Of a stretch of 62,169 nt of DNA, positions 14,886-22,300 are shown piece after piece. The notes under the pieces are model-generated. The model saw nothing but the letters and a program-made list of their open reading frames with translations. It searched no databases and had not been told where the DNA came from. The stretch is from a virus. Position 1 is the stretch's first letter. Each line of letters starts with the position of its first letter. The translations under genes were made by a program, and so were the position numbers. Where the stretch lies: the IMG/VR virus record IMGVR_UViG_3300011116_000128, positions 1 through 62,169 of that record; one strand, written 5' to 3'.

Positions 14886-15141
14886 CAGACGCGGATTCTT
14901 TGGCTCCATGCTTGCGGCAGCGATGGCTCCTGCCATTGTGCGGGCAGAGTCCTTGATGAAAATCTATGTGCCGCCGCAGGACATCATTACCGATGTTCAG
15001 TTGGAAGAGGCGCTGTATCAAAATTTGAGCGCGGGGTACAGTCGTAACTTGGCGAAGGCAAGCATCCTCACACGGAAGCAGTTGATAGATGAATTACTCC
15101 CCAAGTTGAACAAACTTTTTGAATTGGAGTACGACAAATGA
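14878..15141 (+). CDS. Tat-signal-like small protein with capsid-like segments, 87 aa
   Basis: Residues 1-23 (TNRRGFFGSMLAAAMAPAIV) look like a Tat signal: a twin arginine followed by a hydrophobic stretch. Residues 43-62 (LEEALYQNLSAGYSRNLAKA) resemble residues 91-113 of this phage's major capsid protein (31663-32574). Residues 63-85 (ILTRKQLIDELLPKLNKLF) match capsid residues 3-24, with about 13 of 24 aligned positions identical. The order is swapped relative to the capsid. DNA of the two genes is not obviously similar, so any shared origin is old. A role in capsid assembly control, exclusion or decoy is speculation. The gene overlaps both neighbours in the operon. Confidence 0.6.
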   Translation: MTNRRGFFGSMLAAAMAPAIVRAESLMKIYVPPQDIITDVQLEEALYQNLSAGYSRNLAKASILTRKQLIDELLPKLNKLFELEYDK

Positions 15142-15314
15142 TTGAAGATGATGACAACATACAGGATTACAAAAAACCTTGGGTCGGGCTGACAGATGAG
15201 GAGGTAGAACTCTACTGGGATTGGGAAGATTTTCAAACAGGAGCGGGTCGTTCAACCATATTCAAAATGGTCAGGGACATTGAAGCTAAGTTAAGGAGAA
15301 AGAACAATGGATAA
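15138..15314 (+). CDS. WVGLTDEE-module protein, 58 aa
   Basis: Starts MIEDDDNIQDYKKPWVGL, followed by an acidic aromatic stretch (LYWDWEDFQ) and the helix DIEAKLRRKNNG. It is the diverged third copy of the 13814/14264 repeat at both DNA and protein levels. It overlaps the previous gene by four bases and the next by eight. Confidence 0.6.
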   Translation: MIEDDDNIQDYKKPWVGLTDEEVELYWDWEDFQTGAGRSTIFKMVRDIEAKLRRKNNG

Positions 15315-15504
15315 AACATACGAAGCAATCATTGACTACGCAAAACCCTGCATGGATGCCGAGAAGGCATTGAAAGATGCTCACAACGCGGTTCTAGAGC
15401 AAAACCTGGATTTGGCTATGATCAGGACGATGGACGCCGTCATTTCGGCACGGCTCATGTACGGGTCATTGCGCGACATGAAGGAGAGGCAAGGTGGAAG
15501 ATAG
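15307..15504 (+). CDS. Helical small protein, 65 aa
   Basis: Shares MDKTYEAII and its ribosome-binding region with the gene at 14189, then diverges into a helical protein (CMDAEKALKDAHNAVLEQ, MDAVISARLMYGS). No family recognised. Confidence 0.55.
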   Translation: MDKTYEAIIDYAKPCMDAEKALKDAHNAVLEQNLDLAMIRTMDAVISARLMYGSLRDMKERQGGR

Positions 15505-15871
15505 CCTCTCATACCCGAAATGTTTTGACAGTCAAACAAGGTTTGACGAGTGGAAAGCTACGGCCCGCACAACTGGGCTTGGTGGTGCTGGTTACTGTGC
15601 CGACTGCAATCCAAAACACAAAGCCGCAATGGCCCGACAAAAGCGCTGCGAGAACCCGACAGTTGCGTTTGAGCAGGATTCAGAGGGGAACCTTGTTGGC
15701 TACATCCCAGAGGTGCGAAGGATCTCCATCCCGCAGATAGAGAACATCATCCACAAATGGCTTAAGCCTGATGAGCAGCCATCCATAAGATATCTAGGGG
15801 TCCCCAGCCGGTGGCATCCAATGACGGGAACCTTTGACAGAATCCCAGCACCCAAAAAAGAAAGGAGATAA
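15494..15871 (+). CDS. Zinc-knuckle-type phage protein, 125 aa, GTG start
   Basis: A Cys/His cluster CADCNPKHKAAMARQKRC (about residues 35-52) suggests zinc binding. The rest contains a GYIPEVRR strand and a helix before PKKERR at the end. Similar CADC...RC proteins are common in proteobacterial phages and lack a known function. GTG at 15494 is preceded by AAGGAGAGGCAAG and overlaps the previous gene. Confidence 0.6.
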   Translation: MEDSLSYPKCFDSQTRFDEWKATARTTGLGGAGYCADCNPKHKAAMARQKRCENPTVAFEQDSEGNLVGYIPEVRRISIPQIENIIHKWLKPDEQPSIRYLGVPSRWHPMTGTFDRIPAPKKERR

Positions 15872-16039
15872 ATGGACATACCAAACTTTGCAGCATGGTC
15901 CAACGAAAACTTGGCGAAGTTCGCAGCCGAATCTTACATACGAATGAAAGAACAACAGGATGCCCTCATGCTCATGCAGCGTGGCATCAAGGATGCGATA
16001 GAGAACCTCAACAAAGCACTAAAGGAAAACAATGACTGA
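15872..16039 (+). CDS. Helical small protein, 55 aa
   Basis: Starts MDIPNFAAWSNENLAKFAAE, then helix throughout. The AAGGAG before the ATG is strong and the stop overlaps the ParB-like start. Not recognised. Confidence 0.55.
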   Translation: MDIPNFAAWSNENLAKFAAESYIRMKEQQDALMLMQRGIKDAIENLNKALKENND

Positions 16040-16847
16040 AAAAATTCAACTGACAAAAATCCGCCTTGATGGTGGAACACAACCTCGCAAAGAGCTGGAT
16101 GAAACCTTGGTCCAGCACTACACCGAAGAATTACTTGAGGGTCAGGAATTCCCGCCGGTCGATTTGTACTTTGACGGCAAGCATTACTGGCTCTCCGATG
16201 GATTCCACCGCTGGCACGCACACAAGCGCGCAGCACACAAAGATATTTCTGCCATCGTAAATAAAGGCACCAAGCGCGATGCCTTTATCGCCTCTCTCAA
16301 AGCCAATGCCCATCACGGCAAGGCCCGCACACCCGATGAGCGCCGTTATGTTGTCCAGCTGGCCCTTGAAGATATTGAGTTGGGCGATATGTCCGACACT
16401 CAAATTGCAGCCATTTGCCAAGTGAGCGGAATGACTGTTGGCCGTGTACGCAAGGCATTGGGGCTACAGAAGGAGACCACCATTGGTAAAGACGGCAAGC
16501 GCCGCAACACCTCCAAAATTGGCCGCAAGCCAGAACCACCCAAATTCCCTGCACCTCCACCGGCTTATGAAGAAGAAGACAAACTGAAAGAGATGGCAAC
16601 AGAGATCACCGCGGTGTCTGAAGAGAACACCAAGCTGAAGGATATGTTGGCCGTGCGGTCGCTGCCGGTGTCTGAAGAGGCTAGGGCAGAAGTCGCAGAG
16701 ACCATTGAATCGTTGCGCGAACAGGTGCGTGAGCTTGAGTCCAAAGTGAAATCTCTTACACAAAGTAGAGATGAATTCATGTCCAAGAACGCCGAGATGG
16801 TCAAGCAAATAAACTATTGGAAGCGCCGCGCAGAAAAAGCGGCTTAA
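16032..16847 (+). CDS. ParB-like DNA-binding protein, 271 aa
   Basis: Residues about 5-95 form a ParB N-terminal domain: QPRKELD, then SDGFHRWHAH at 55-64, the box with a conserved Arg that in true ParB proteins binds CTP. A helix-turn-helix follows at about 122-144 (DTQIAAICQVSGMTVGRVRK), then a charged linker and a long coiled coil from about 185 to the end. No ParA gene or parS-like cluster was seen, so plasmid-style partition is unlikely. Transcription control or DNA organisation during replication is more plausible. The helicase follows after 36 bases. Confidence 0.7.
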   Translation: MTEKIQLTKIRLDGGTQPRKELDETLVQHYTEELLEGQEFPPVDLYFDGKHYWLSDGFHRWHAHKRAAHKDISAIVNKGTKRDAFIASLKANAHHGKARTPDERRYVVQLALEDIELGDMSDTQIAAICQVSGMTVGRVRKALGLQKETTIGKDGKRRNTSKIGRKPEPPKFPAPPPAYEEEDKLKEMATEITAVSEENTKLKDMLAVRSLPVSEEARAEVAETIESLREQVRELESKVKSLTQSRDEFMSKNAEMVKQINYWKRRAEKAA

Positions 16848-16854
16848 CACCGAA

Positions 16855-16872
16855 GCTGGGCGGTTTCCCAGC
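16855..16872 (+). promoter_or_regulatory. Hairpin next to the helicase ribosome binding site
   Basis: GCTGGG CGGTTT CCCAGC forms a six-base-pair hairpin one base before the AGGAG of the helicase gene. There is no T-run, so it is not a terminator. It could modulate translation or mark RNA processing. Confidence 0.4.
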
Positions 16873-16883
16873 AGGAGAGAAGC

Positions 16884-18350
16884 ATGATTAACCTAAGACC
16901 ACATCAAGCGGATGTGGTGGAGAAGCTTGAGAAAGGCTTTTCCCAGCACCGCTGTCAACTGCTGTATGCCCCAACGGGGTTTGGCAAAACAGAAGTAGCC
17001 ATGCACATCATGGTTCAAGAGGCGAAGAAGGGCGTCAAGGTGGCAATGGTGCTTGATAGGATTGTGCTGGTCAACCAAACCAGTACACGCCTGTCAAAGT
17101 ACGGGATCGCTCATGGCGTCATGCAGTCAGGGCATTGGAGATACCGGCCGTATGAGCGCATACAGATCTGCAGCGCCCAGACTTTGGAGCGCCGCGATGA
17201 CTTCCCCGATGTTGGCCTCCTGATCATTGATGAGTGCCATGTCCAGCGCCAGCAAGTCATCGAGTTCATCAAGAGCCATCCTGATATGCGGGTTATCGGC
17301 CTGACTGCAACGCCGTTTACCAATGGCCTGGGAGGAACATACACCCATGTAGTCGGAGCCAAGCCAACGGGCGAATTGATTGAGGATAAATGGCTGGTGC
17401 CTCTCAAGATCTTCATAGCCAAAGAGATTGACATGACCGGAGCCAAGAAGGTGGCCGGTGAATGGTCGCAGGAAGAGACCACCAAGCGCGGTATGCAGAT
17501 TACCGGTGACATAGTTGACGAGTGGGTGAACAAGACCAACCAGCTGTTTGGTGGACCCAAAAAGACTGTGGTGTTCGCCTCCGGCGTGGAACATGGCCGT
17601 GACCTTGTGCGCCAGTTCAATGAGCGCGGCTACAACTTTGTCTCCATCTCCTACAAGGAAGATGATGACTTCAAGCGCGAGACCATTGAGGATTTCAGCG
17701 CACCTGATACCAAAATACATGGGTTGATTGCCACCGACATCCTGACTAGGGGTTTTGATGTGCCTGATGTCCTGATAGGCGTGTCGGCGCGTCCGTTTTC
17801 AAAATCCTTTTCCTCCCATGTGCAGCAGATGGGCCGGATCATGCGGCCCTGCGAAGGCAAGACGCACGGCGTGTGGCTGGATCATTCGGGCAACTACCTG
17901 CGGTTTAGGAAAGAGTGGGATACCCTTTTTGATGAGGGCGTCACAGAGCTGAATGACGGCGCAGAGTCAGCCAAGAAAGAGCCTCCTGAGAAAGTGAAAA
18001 AGGAATCCAAGTGCGGCGGCTGCGGTGCGCTTTGGATTTGGACTGACCGAGTGTGCGGTGAGTGCGGCTGGACCCGCCCCATGAAGGAGGTGGTCAATGT
18101 TCCAGGCCACATGGTCGAGTTGGGTGCAACCGAAAAGCCTGCGTTTGCGGCGGAAAACCAGAACTTCTACTCCGAATTGTTGTATTACTCGCGTATGCGT
18201 GGCTACAAAGAAGGATGGGCGGCGTATAAATATAAGGAAAAGTATGGCGTCTTCCCTCGCGGCCTATCCAATGGCCTCAAAAGCCCCAGCTACAACACTC
18301 TTAGCTGGATCAAAAGCAGAAACATAGCATGGGCGAAATCGAGAACATGA
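16884..18350 (+). CDS. SF2 DEAD/DEAH-type helicase with zinc ribbon, 488 aa
   Basis: An ATP-dependent helicase of the SSL2/RAD25-like group often found in phage replication blocks. Motifs are TGFGKTE at 31-37 (Walker A), DECH at 116-119 (Walker B), TATPF at 141-145 (motif III), TDILTRGFDVP near 284-294 and QQMGRIMRP at 314-322 (motif VI). Two CxxC pairs at 377/380 and 391/394 form a zinc ribbon after the helicase core. It overlaps the Toprim gene by 22 bases, suggesting a coupled helicase-primase unit. No polymerase is encoded nearby. Confidence 0.85.
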   Translation: MINLRPHQADVVEKLEKGFSQHRCQLLYAPTGFGKTEVAMHIMVQEAKKGVKVAMVLDRIVLVNQTSTRLSKYGIAHGVMQSGHWRYRPYERIQICSAQTLERRDDFPDVGLLIIDECHVQRQQVIEFIKSHPDMRVIGLTATPFTNGLGGTYTHVVGAKPTGELIEDKWLVPLKIFIAKEIDMTGAKKVAGEWSQEETTKRGMQITGDIVDEWVNKTNQLFGGPKKTVVFASGVEHGRDLVRQFNERGYNFVSISYKEDDDFKRETIEDFSAPDTKIHGLIATDILTRGFDVPDVLIGVSARPFSKSFSSHVQQMGRIMRPCEGKTHGVWLDHSGNYLRFRKEWDTLFDEGVTELNDGAESAKKEPPEKVKKESKCGGCGALWIWTDRVCGECGWTRPMKEVVNVPGHMVELGATEKPAFAAENQNFYSELLYYSRMRGYKEGWAAYKYKEKYGVFPRGLSNGLKSPSYNTLSWIKSRNIAWAKSRT

Positions 18351-19156
18351 CCTTTGACCAATTTGCAAGAGAACATGGCCTCCTGATTGACCACATAATC
18401 GAAGGCCGCTGGGTTAGAGTCCCAACCGAAGACCATCCCCGCAAGAAGAATGGCGCCTACATCTTTAACGGGAGAAGTGGCCTCATACAAAACCATGCGG
18501 TCCACCAGCAGCCAATTCGGTATGTGTCCAGCGAACCCTTTGTGCCGGACCCGCAAGCTGCGGCCAAGCGCCAAAAGCAGAGAGACGAACAGATCAAGCG
18601 GCAAATTCAGGCTGCGAAAAAGGCGGCTTTCATCTTTAACAATGTTAGTGTTGAGTCTCACCCGTACCTGATCCGCAAGGGATTTACAGAGCCAGCTAAG
18701 GTATGGAAGGGCCTGTTGGTGGTGCCGATGCGGATAGATTCCAATCTAATTGGCCTCCAGCTAATTCAACCGGACGGGACAAAGCGGTTCCTGACGGGCC
18801 AGCGAACGAAGGGAGCCAGCCTGATCATCGACAACAAGGGGCCGGATGTGCTGGTCGAGGGGCTGGCAACGGGCCTGTCGGTGCGCCGCGCTTTGAAGCT
18901 TGCCCGTGTGCGGTACAAGATCCATATCTGCTTTTCGGCTGGGAATATGCTGGAGATAGCGCGGGGCCTGGACCATCCCATTGTGGTGGCCGACAATGAC
19001 CCGATGGGTATTGCAACAGCCAAAAAAATAGCCTCACGCTACTGGGTAGGCGAGGCCGGTGAGGATTTCAATGACTATGAGCAGAGGGTCGGCAGTCAGG
19101 CCGCTGCCGATTCCCTCGTTCCGTTTATTCAAGCATGGCATGAAAGTCCAGCATGA
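18329..19156 (+). CDS. Toprim-domain primase-like protein, 275 aa
   Basis: The C-terminal half carries a Toprim fold: VLVEGLATGLS with Glu177, then IVVADNDPMG with the DxD at 222-224. The N-terminal half lacks a clear zinc finger and contains a helical linker (RQKQRDEQIKRQIQAAKK). This is the layout of phage Toprim/primase-like proteins related to conjugative primases. Synthesis of primers for the host replisome is the likely role. A full primase active site outside Toprim was not verified. It is the last rightward early gene and converges with the minus-strand operon, overlapping it by 32 bases. Confidence 0.75.
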   Translation: MGEIENMTFDQFAREHGLLIDHIIEGRWVRVPTEDHPRKKNGAYIFNGRSGLIQNHAVHQQPIRYVSSEPFVPDPQAAAKRQKQRDEQIKRQIQAAKKAAFIFNNVSVESHPYLIRKGFTEPAKVWKGLLVVPMRIDSNLIGLQLIQPDGTKRFLTGQRTKGASLIIDNKGPDVLVEGLATGLSVRRALKLARVRYKIHICFSAGNMLEIARGLDHPIVVADNDPMGIATAKKIASRYWVGEAGEDFNDYEQRVGSQAAADSLVPFIQAWHESPA

Positions 19157-19340
19157 ATTGGACGGCCCTGTCTCCGTACAGGGTTTCAGTCTTACCATTG
19201 CCCACCCCACCATGCCCTGATAGCCAGCTAATAGTGATCCCATCTTCACCCATGTACCTGATGGTCGTGATGTCGGTTATGTAGGCGGTGTTGATGTAGC
19301 GCAGTTGCCCGTACTGATTGGTCGTTTGTATGAATTTCAT
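19125..19340 (-). CDS. Hypothetical protein, 71 aa
   Basis: A beta-rich protein (MKFIQTTNQYGQLRYINTAY, DGITISWLSGHGG) with a C-terminal helix. It is the last gene of the second leftward operon and overlaps the primase-like gene tail-to-tail. Not recognised. Confidence 0.5.
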   Translation of the reverse strand: MKFIQTTNQYGQLRYINTAYITDITTIRYMGEDGITISWLSGHGGVGNGKTETLYGDRAVQFMLDFHAMLE

Positions 19341-19510
19341 TTTTTCTCTCCAATCATGTAAGGGATCTGTCCGCTTTCGTGCGGCAGGATTAAAAATGGA
19401 AGGTCTAGGTCGGTCATTTCTTCCATGAAATGGCGCGCTGCCGTCCGTGATGTGAAGGCGCGGACAAACCGGCCTGCAAAGTAAACTTTGTAAAGCCAGC
19501 GTTGTCTCAT
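19337..19510 (-). CDS. Hypothetical protein, 57 aa
   Basis: Basic N-terminus (MRQRWLYKVYFAGRFVRAFT) followed by SRTAARHFMEEM and a short Pro-containing tail. It overlaps both neighbours by four bases. The composition is protein-like, but no family is recognised. Confidence 0.5.
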   Translation of the reverse strand: MRQRWLYKVYFAGRFVRAFTSRTAARHFMEEMTDLDLPFLILPHESGQIPYMIGEKK

Positions 19511-19641
19511 GTTTCTTCCTTCACGATGTAGGCGGCATTGCCGGTTTGCGCCATGTAGAACATGGCCTCCTTCTGCGCTTCTTTCTCGGTGGCAAACTCA
19601 CCCAGCAGGGTGTGGTTGTGGTTGTATACGCGGTACATCAT
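19507..19641 (-). CDS. Hypothetical protein, 44 aa
   Basis: A short sequence (YRVYNHNHTLLGEFATEKEA, helix, then NAAYIVKEET). Overlapping starts and stops on both sides support it. Either of two adjacent ATGs could be used. Confidence 0.45.
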   Translation of the reverse strand: MMYRVYNHNHTLLGEFATEKEAQKEAMFYMAQTGNAAYIVKEET

Positions 19642-19835
19642 TTGACCTCCCCGAACCACTCGTCCAGCACGCCAGCGTTCTGCAGGGCCACTTCAATGTT
19701 AAAGACAAAGTCATTCAGCATTTTGGGCATTTCTTTGTCCTCGTAGGCTGCTTGCAGGGATTCAACAAGGTGCAGCGCGGTCTTTGAGTCCCCGTTAAAA
19801 GAAAGGGCCTTCTCTGAAGCTTGGATCAAAATCAT
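19638..19835 (-). CDS. Hypothetical helical protein, 65 aa
   Basis: Reading from ATG 19835 gives a helical protein (ASEKALSFNGDSKTALHLVE). An upstream in-frame extension into the next gene looks non-coding (Arg- and Thr-rich shadow), so the short form is chosen. Not recognised. Confidence 0.5.
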   Translation of the reverse strand: MILIQASEKALSFNGDSKTALHLVESLQAAYEDKEMPKMLNDFVFNIEVALQNAGVLDEWFGEVK

Positions 19836-19836
19836 G

Positions 19837-20385
19837 TTAGCCACCCAGCCCTTCCGGCGCGTGGGAAATGCCAGCGTCCTCAAAAAACTTGTCGATCTCA
19901 TAATGAAAAGAGTCCTCGTCGAATTCACTTCCATTCGGCATATCAACAACGCATTCTTCGCCGTCTTTCCACCATCCCATGTAACCCATACCACCCTCGC
20001 AGTAGGCGGCTTCCACCGAAATACCGGCTTTGTGCATCGCCTCGTAGATCCCATCGGGCGGCGACCATGCGGTGTCGAACCAAACTGTGATTGAGTCGCC
20101 ATCGATCTCGTATTTGTGCACCCTCGCCTCCCATTTGGTCTTCCATTCTGCCATGCAGAAGTCGTACCAATTTTTATATCCAAATGCAGCCTCAAGCTTT
20201 TCCTCATCTTCGGTCACGGGACTACCGGCACGGGCCGGGGCGTCCAGCAGCGCCTGGGGGACAGGCACCACGGCCTGGAACCATTGCGCGTGTTCCCCGC
20301 GATCCAGTTCTTGCTTGATCTTCACCATAAAAGGGTGCGTTATGGGGGCCTTCATGCGGGCTGAGTTTGAACACCAGTTTGGCAT
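19837..20385 (-). CDS. YubB-like ferredoxin-fold protein (DUF1281-type), 182 aa
   Basis: The opening MPNWCSNSARM and the later WFDTAWSPPDGIYEAM, GYMGWWKDGEEC are hallmarks of the YubB/api92 family found on plasmids and phages, in which a ferredoxin-like domain is predicted. The family's role is unknown. It starts just after AAGGAGAAAGCT and precedes the small genes of this operon. The 20434-20455 hairpin lies upstream. Confidence 0.75.
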   Translation of the reverse strand: MPNWCSNSARMKAPITHPFMVKIKQELDRGEHAQWFQAVVPVPQALLDAPARAGSPVTEDEEKLEAAFGYKNWYDFCMAEWKTKWEARVHKYEIDGDSITVWFDTAWSPPDGIYEAMHKAGISVEAAYCEGGMGYMGWWKDGEECVVDMPNGSEFDEDSFHYEIDKFFEDAGISHAPEGLGG

Positions 20386-20433
20386 AGCTTTCTCCTTTGT
20401 TACAGTTTACAGTTATGGGCAAATGCGGCCCCG

Positions 20434-20455
20434 CAAACCCAGCACGCTGGGCTTG
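20434..20455 (-). terminator. Repeated hairpin, copy 1
   Basis: CAAACCCAGCACGCTGGGCTTG is also found at 22741-22762. Read leftward it gives a perfect CCCAGC/GCTGGG stem with a GT/AC centre followed by TTTG. The T-run is short, so it may be a weak terminator, a processing site or a protein-binding site in the leftward operon. Confidence 0.5.
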
Positions 20456-20461
20456 CAGAGA

Positions 20462-20632
20462 TCACTCGTAGGTTTTGTCGGCGTCTTGTACGCCTTGCTC
20501 ATAGCCTCGCAGATACTCTTCTTGGGCCTCCCAGTCAATCTTCAGATCCAGCCTTGGGTCACCGCGTTTGCCGTGCCTGTAGCCAAGTCCAAATATCTCC
20601 GCCCATTCCAGCGGGGTTCGTTTGTCTGTCAT
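20462..20632 (-). CDS. Hypothetical protein, 56 aa
   Basis: Starts MTDKRTPLEWAEIFGLGYRH and contains EEYLRGYEQGVQDADK, a pattern of repeated G-Y-x-x-G helices seen in small phage proteins. Its ATG overlaps the stop of the preceding gene. Function unknown. Confidence 0.5.
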   Translation of the reverse strand: MTDKRTPLEWAEIFGLGYRHGKRGDPRLDLKIDWEAQEEYLRGYEQGVQDADKTYE

Positions 20633-20826
20633 TTCTCTGCTCCTTCAATGATCTCGGTAAATTGCTCTAAAACACTCTCGCGGGACCCCTTCAGGCCCCA
20701 TTCCTTCTTGATGATTGCGTAGAAACTGCGCCCGCTGCGGCGCATCCCCTTGATCTCAAGCTTGAGTCCTGATCGCAGCGCGTGCATACGGAACAGCAGG
20801 ATTTTGTTCGGCTCGGTGATTACCAT
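20629..20826 (-). CDS. Hypothetical basic protein, 65 aa
   Basis: Basic N-terminal half (LFRMHALRSGLKLEIKGMRR) and the phrase SFYAIIKKEWGLKGS, followed by a helix. It resembles small conserved phage proteins. It overlaps both neighbours (four and seven bases). Confidence 0.55.
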   Translation of the reverse strand: MVITEPNKILLFRMHALRSGLKLEIKGMRRSGRSFYAIIKKEWGLKGSRESVLEQFTEIIEGAEK

Positions 20827-21008
20827 TCGTCCCCCTCAATCGGTTCGTCAACATCGGATTCGTTGTAGCCGGTCAGGATCTCAGGCCGGTAGGTCGCAAG
20901 CACAGCATCGCAGCACTTGTCACAAACGCGGGCAAGGGGGATCCCCCGTGCGTCATGTTCCCACCACGAAGACTGACCCTCGTGTTTGCAGCGTAGGTCT
21001 TTTTTCAT
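20820..21008 (-). CDS. Zinc-binding small phage protein, 62 aa
   Basis: C-x-H near the N-terminus (LRCKHEG) and VCDKCC in the middle suggest a zinc-binding site. The phrase YRPEILTGYNESDVDEP is typical of a widespread small phage protein of unknown role. It overlaps the coiled-coil gene upstream by four bases. Confidence 0.6.
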   Translation of the reverse strand: MKKDLRCKHEGQSSWWEHDARGIPLARVCDKCCDAVLATYRPEILTGYNESDVDEPIEGDEW

Positions 21009-21328
21009 TTGCTTTCTCCATGTGGTAGGTATGCTTTCAGTTGTTCAGCAGATATGCTTTTGATGAGTTCCTCGACCGCCGTAATGTCCCCATCTTGCAC
21101 ATCTTGCACAATCTGGGCAAGCACTAAGTCAACCAACGGTTTCTCCTTTGTTTTGGCAATCATTTCCAAAATACGGGTTACTTCGGCCTTAGCTTTGCGC
21201 GTTTCATCCTGAACTTTGTACCAGTAGGCCTCTGCTTTGTCCAAGTCGGCTGTGGCTTTTTCAAATTCAGCATAGACCTTGTTCCGTTCGGCTTTAGCCT
21301 GTTCAAGTTGCTCTTGTAGTGTCTTCAT
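21005..21328 (-). CDS. Coiled-coil protein, 107 aa
   Basis: From ATG 21328 (SD GGAG) the protein is a long charged helix (QLEQAKAERNKVYAEFEKAT, then further heptads) with a C-terminal segment VEELIKSISAEQLKAYL. Upstream extension of this frame reads through the neighbouring gene and is a shadow. Function unknown. Confidence 0.55.
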   Translation of the reverse strand: MKTLQEQLEQAKAERNKVYAEFEKATADLDKAEAYWYKVQDETRKAKAEVTRILEMIAKTKEKPLVDLVLAQIVQDVQDGDITAVEELIKSISAEQLKAYLPHGESK

Positions 21329-21341
21329 TTGCTTTCTCCTT

Positions 21342-21623
21342 TCAATCGTCCATGTCACCATACTCGGCGGCTTGCTCATCAATCGCCGACTCACGCGCAG
21401 ACACATACGTTGGGCTGGGTCTGTCCTCGGGTTTGTCTTCCAAGAATAAAACTTCGTCATCAATTGCGGCCCGTCCAATGTCAGGGCCACCATCCTGCTC
21501 CATGAATCGCGTAACGATCTCGTATTCGGTTTCGTGGCACCCAGCCACCTCCTTTGCGTGGGCGGCATCTTCAGCCTCCACCTCCACTTCAACGACATAA
21601 AACTGGCGGACTAGGAATTTCAT
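21342..21623 (-). CDS. Acidic protein, 93 aa
   Basis: Starts MKFLVRQFYVVEVEVEAEDA, a beta hairpin followed by an Ala-rich helix, and ends in an acidic tail. The N-terminal pattern resembles small phage proteins encoded next to the Cys-rich protein below. Overlaps the next gene's end by four bases. Confidence 0.55.
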   Translation of the reverse strand: MKFLVRQFYVVEVEVEAEDAAHAKEVAGCHETEYEIVTRFMEQDGGPDIGRAAIDDEVLFLEDKPEDRPSPTYVSARESAIDEQAAEYGDMDD

Positions 21624-22300
21624 CGTATCCTCACAATCGGTATTACGCGACTTGCGCGATCATTAACAAGGGTAGTCTTCGCGCCGTGCGCCCGAAACCC
21701 TACGATGGATTTGCGGTCGGCTTTTTGGCACAGTTGGCACACAGCACAGGTCAGGTCTCGGGTCTGTGCGGGACAGATCACGATGGGCCGACCGGCTGGT
21801 GTGTAGGAATGCTCAGGGGTATCCACCGGCACGATGCAAACGACAGGCCCAGCCTGCAGGTCTGCCAGCCGGTCTGCCTCTCCAGCATCATCTGCGGACA
21901 GGTTAATGGTGTAGCCCCATGCGTTCGCATGACGGATCCACCGAATAGCCTGTGCGGATTTCTTGTGGGAGTAGGTGAATCCCCTGCGCCCCATGTTGGC
22001 TCGGACAATCAGCCCCAGTTCGTAGGCATCCACCCACTCACCCTTGCCGACAATGTCGCCCACCACCTCGCCTCGCCACAGTTGACCTTCCGGCAGCGCG
22101 GCTATCTTGGCGGCTAACTGGCGCGTGGTCAGGCCGCTGCGGTCAGCTCGGGTCCAAGCCAGCGAAGTGTGGAAGTCATCCCCGTAGCATCCCTTGCGGT
22201 ACTGGGGGCACGATGGAGGGCAGGATTTGCGTTCCCGATAGGTCACGGGAATCGGCCCGACTTTGCGGTTCCCGCTGCGCTCAACGAAGAGGGTTTTCAT
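21620..22300 (-). CDS. Cys-rich conserved phage protein (DUF7227-like), 226 aa
   Basis: The start MKTLFVERSGNRKVGPIPV, the SCPPSCP cluster, GQLWRGEVVGDI, MGRRGFTYSHK, YTINLSADD and a C-terminal cluster TCAVCQLC match a conserved phage family I recall as DUF7227. The two cysteine clusters at opposite ends could bind one metal site or an iron-sulphur centre. The GRRGFTYSHK and INLSAD segments give it an enzyme-like look, but no activity is known. ATG 22300 is chosen because the conserved start lies there; an earlier ATG adds an unlike N-terminus. Confidence 0.7.
   Translation of the reverse strand: MKTLFVERSGNRKVGPIPVTYRERKSCPPSCPQYRKGCYGDDFHTSLAWTRADRSGLTTRQLAAKIAALPEGQLWRGEVVGDIVGKGEWVDAYELGLIVRANMGRRGFTYSHKKSAQAIRWIRHANAWGYTINLSADDAGEADRLADLQAGPVVCIVPVDTPEHSYTPAGRPIVICPAQTRDLTCAVCQLCQKADRKSIVGFRAHGAKTTLVNDRASRVIPIVRIR

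Noticed and set aside
17127-17720. 197-codon minus-strand frame opposite the helicase
   Set aside because: Shadow of the helicase, which carries all expected motifs.
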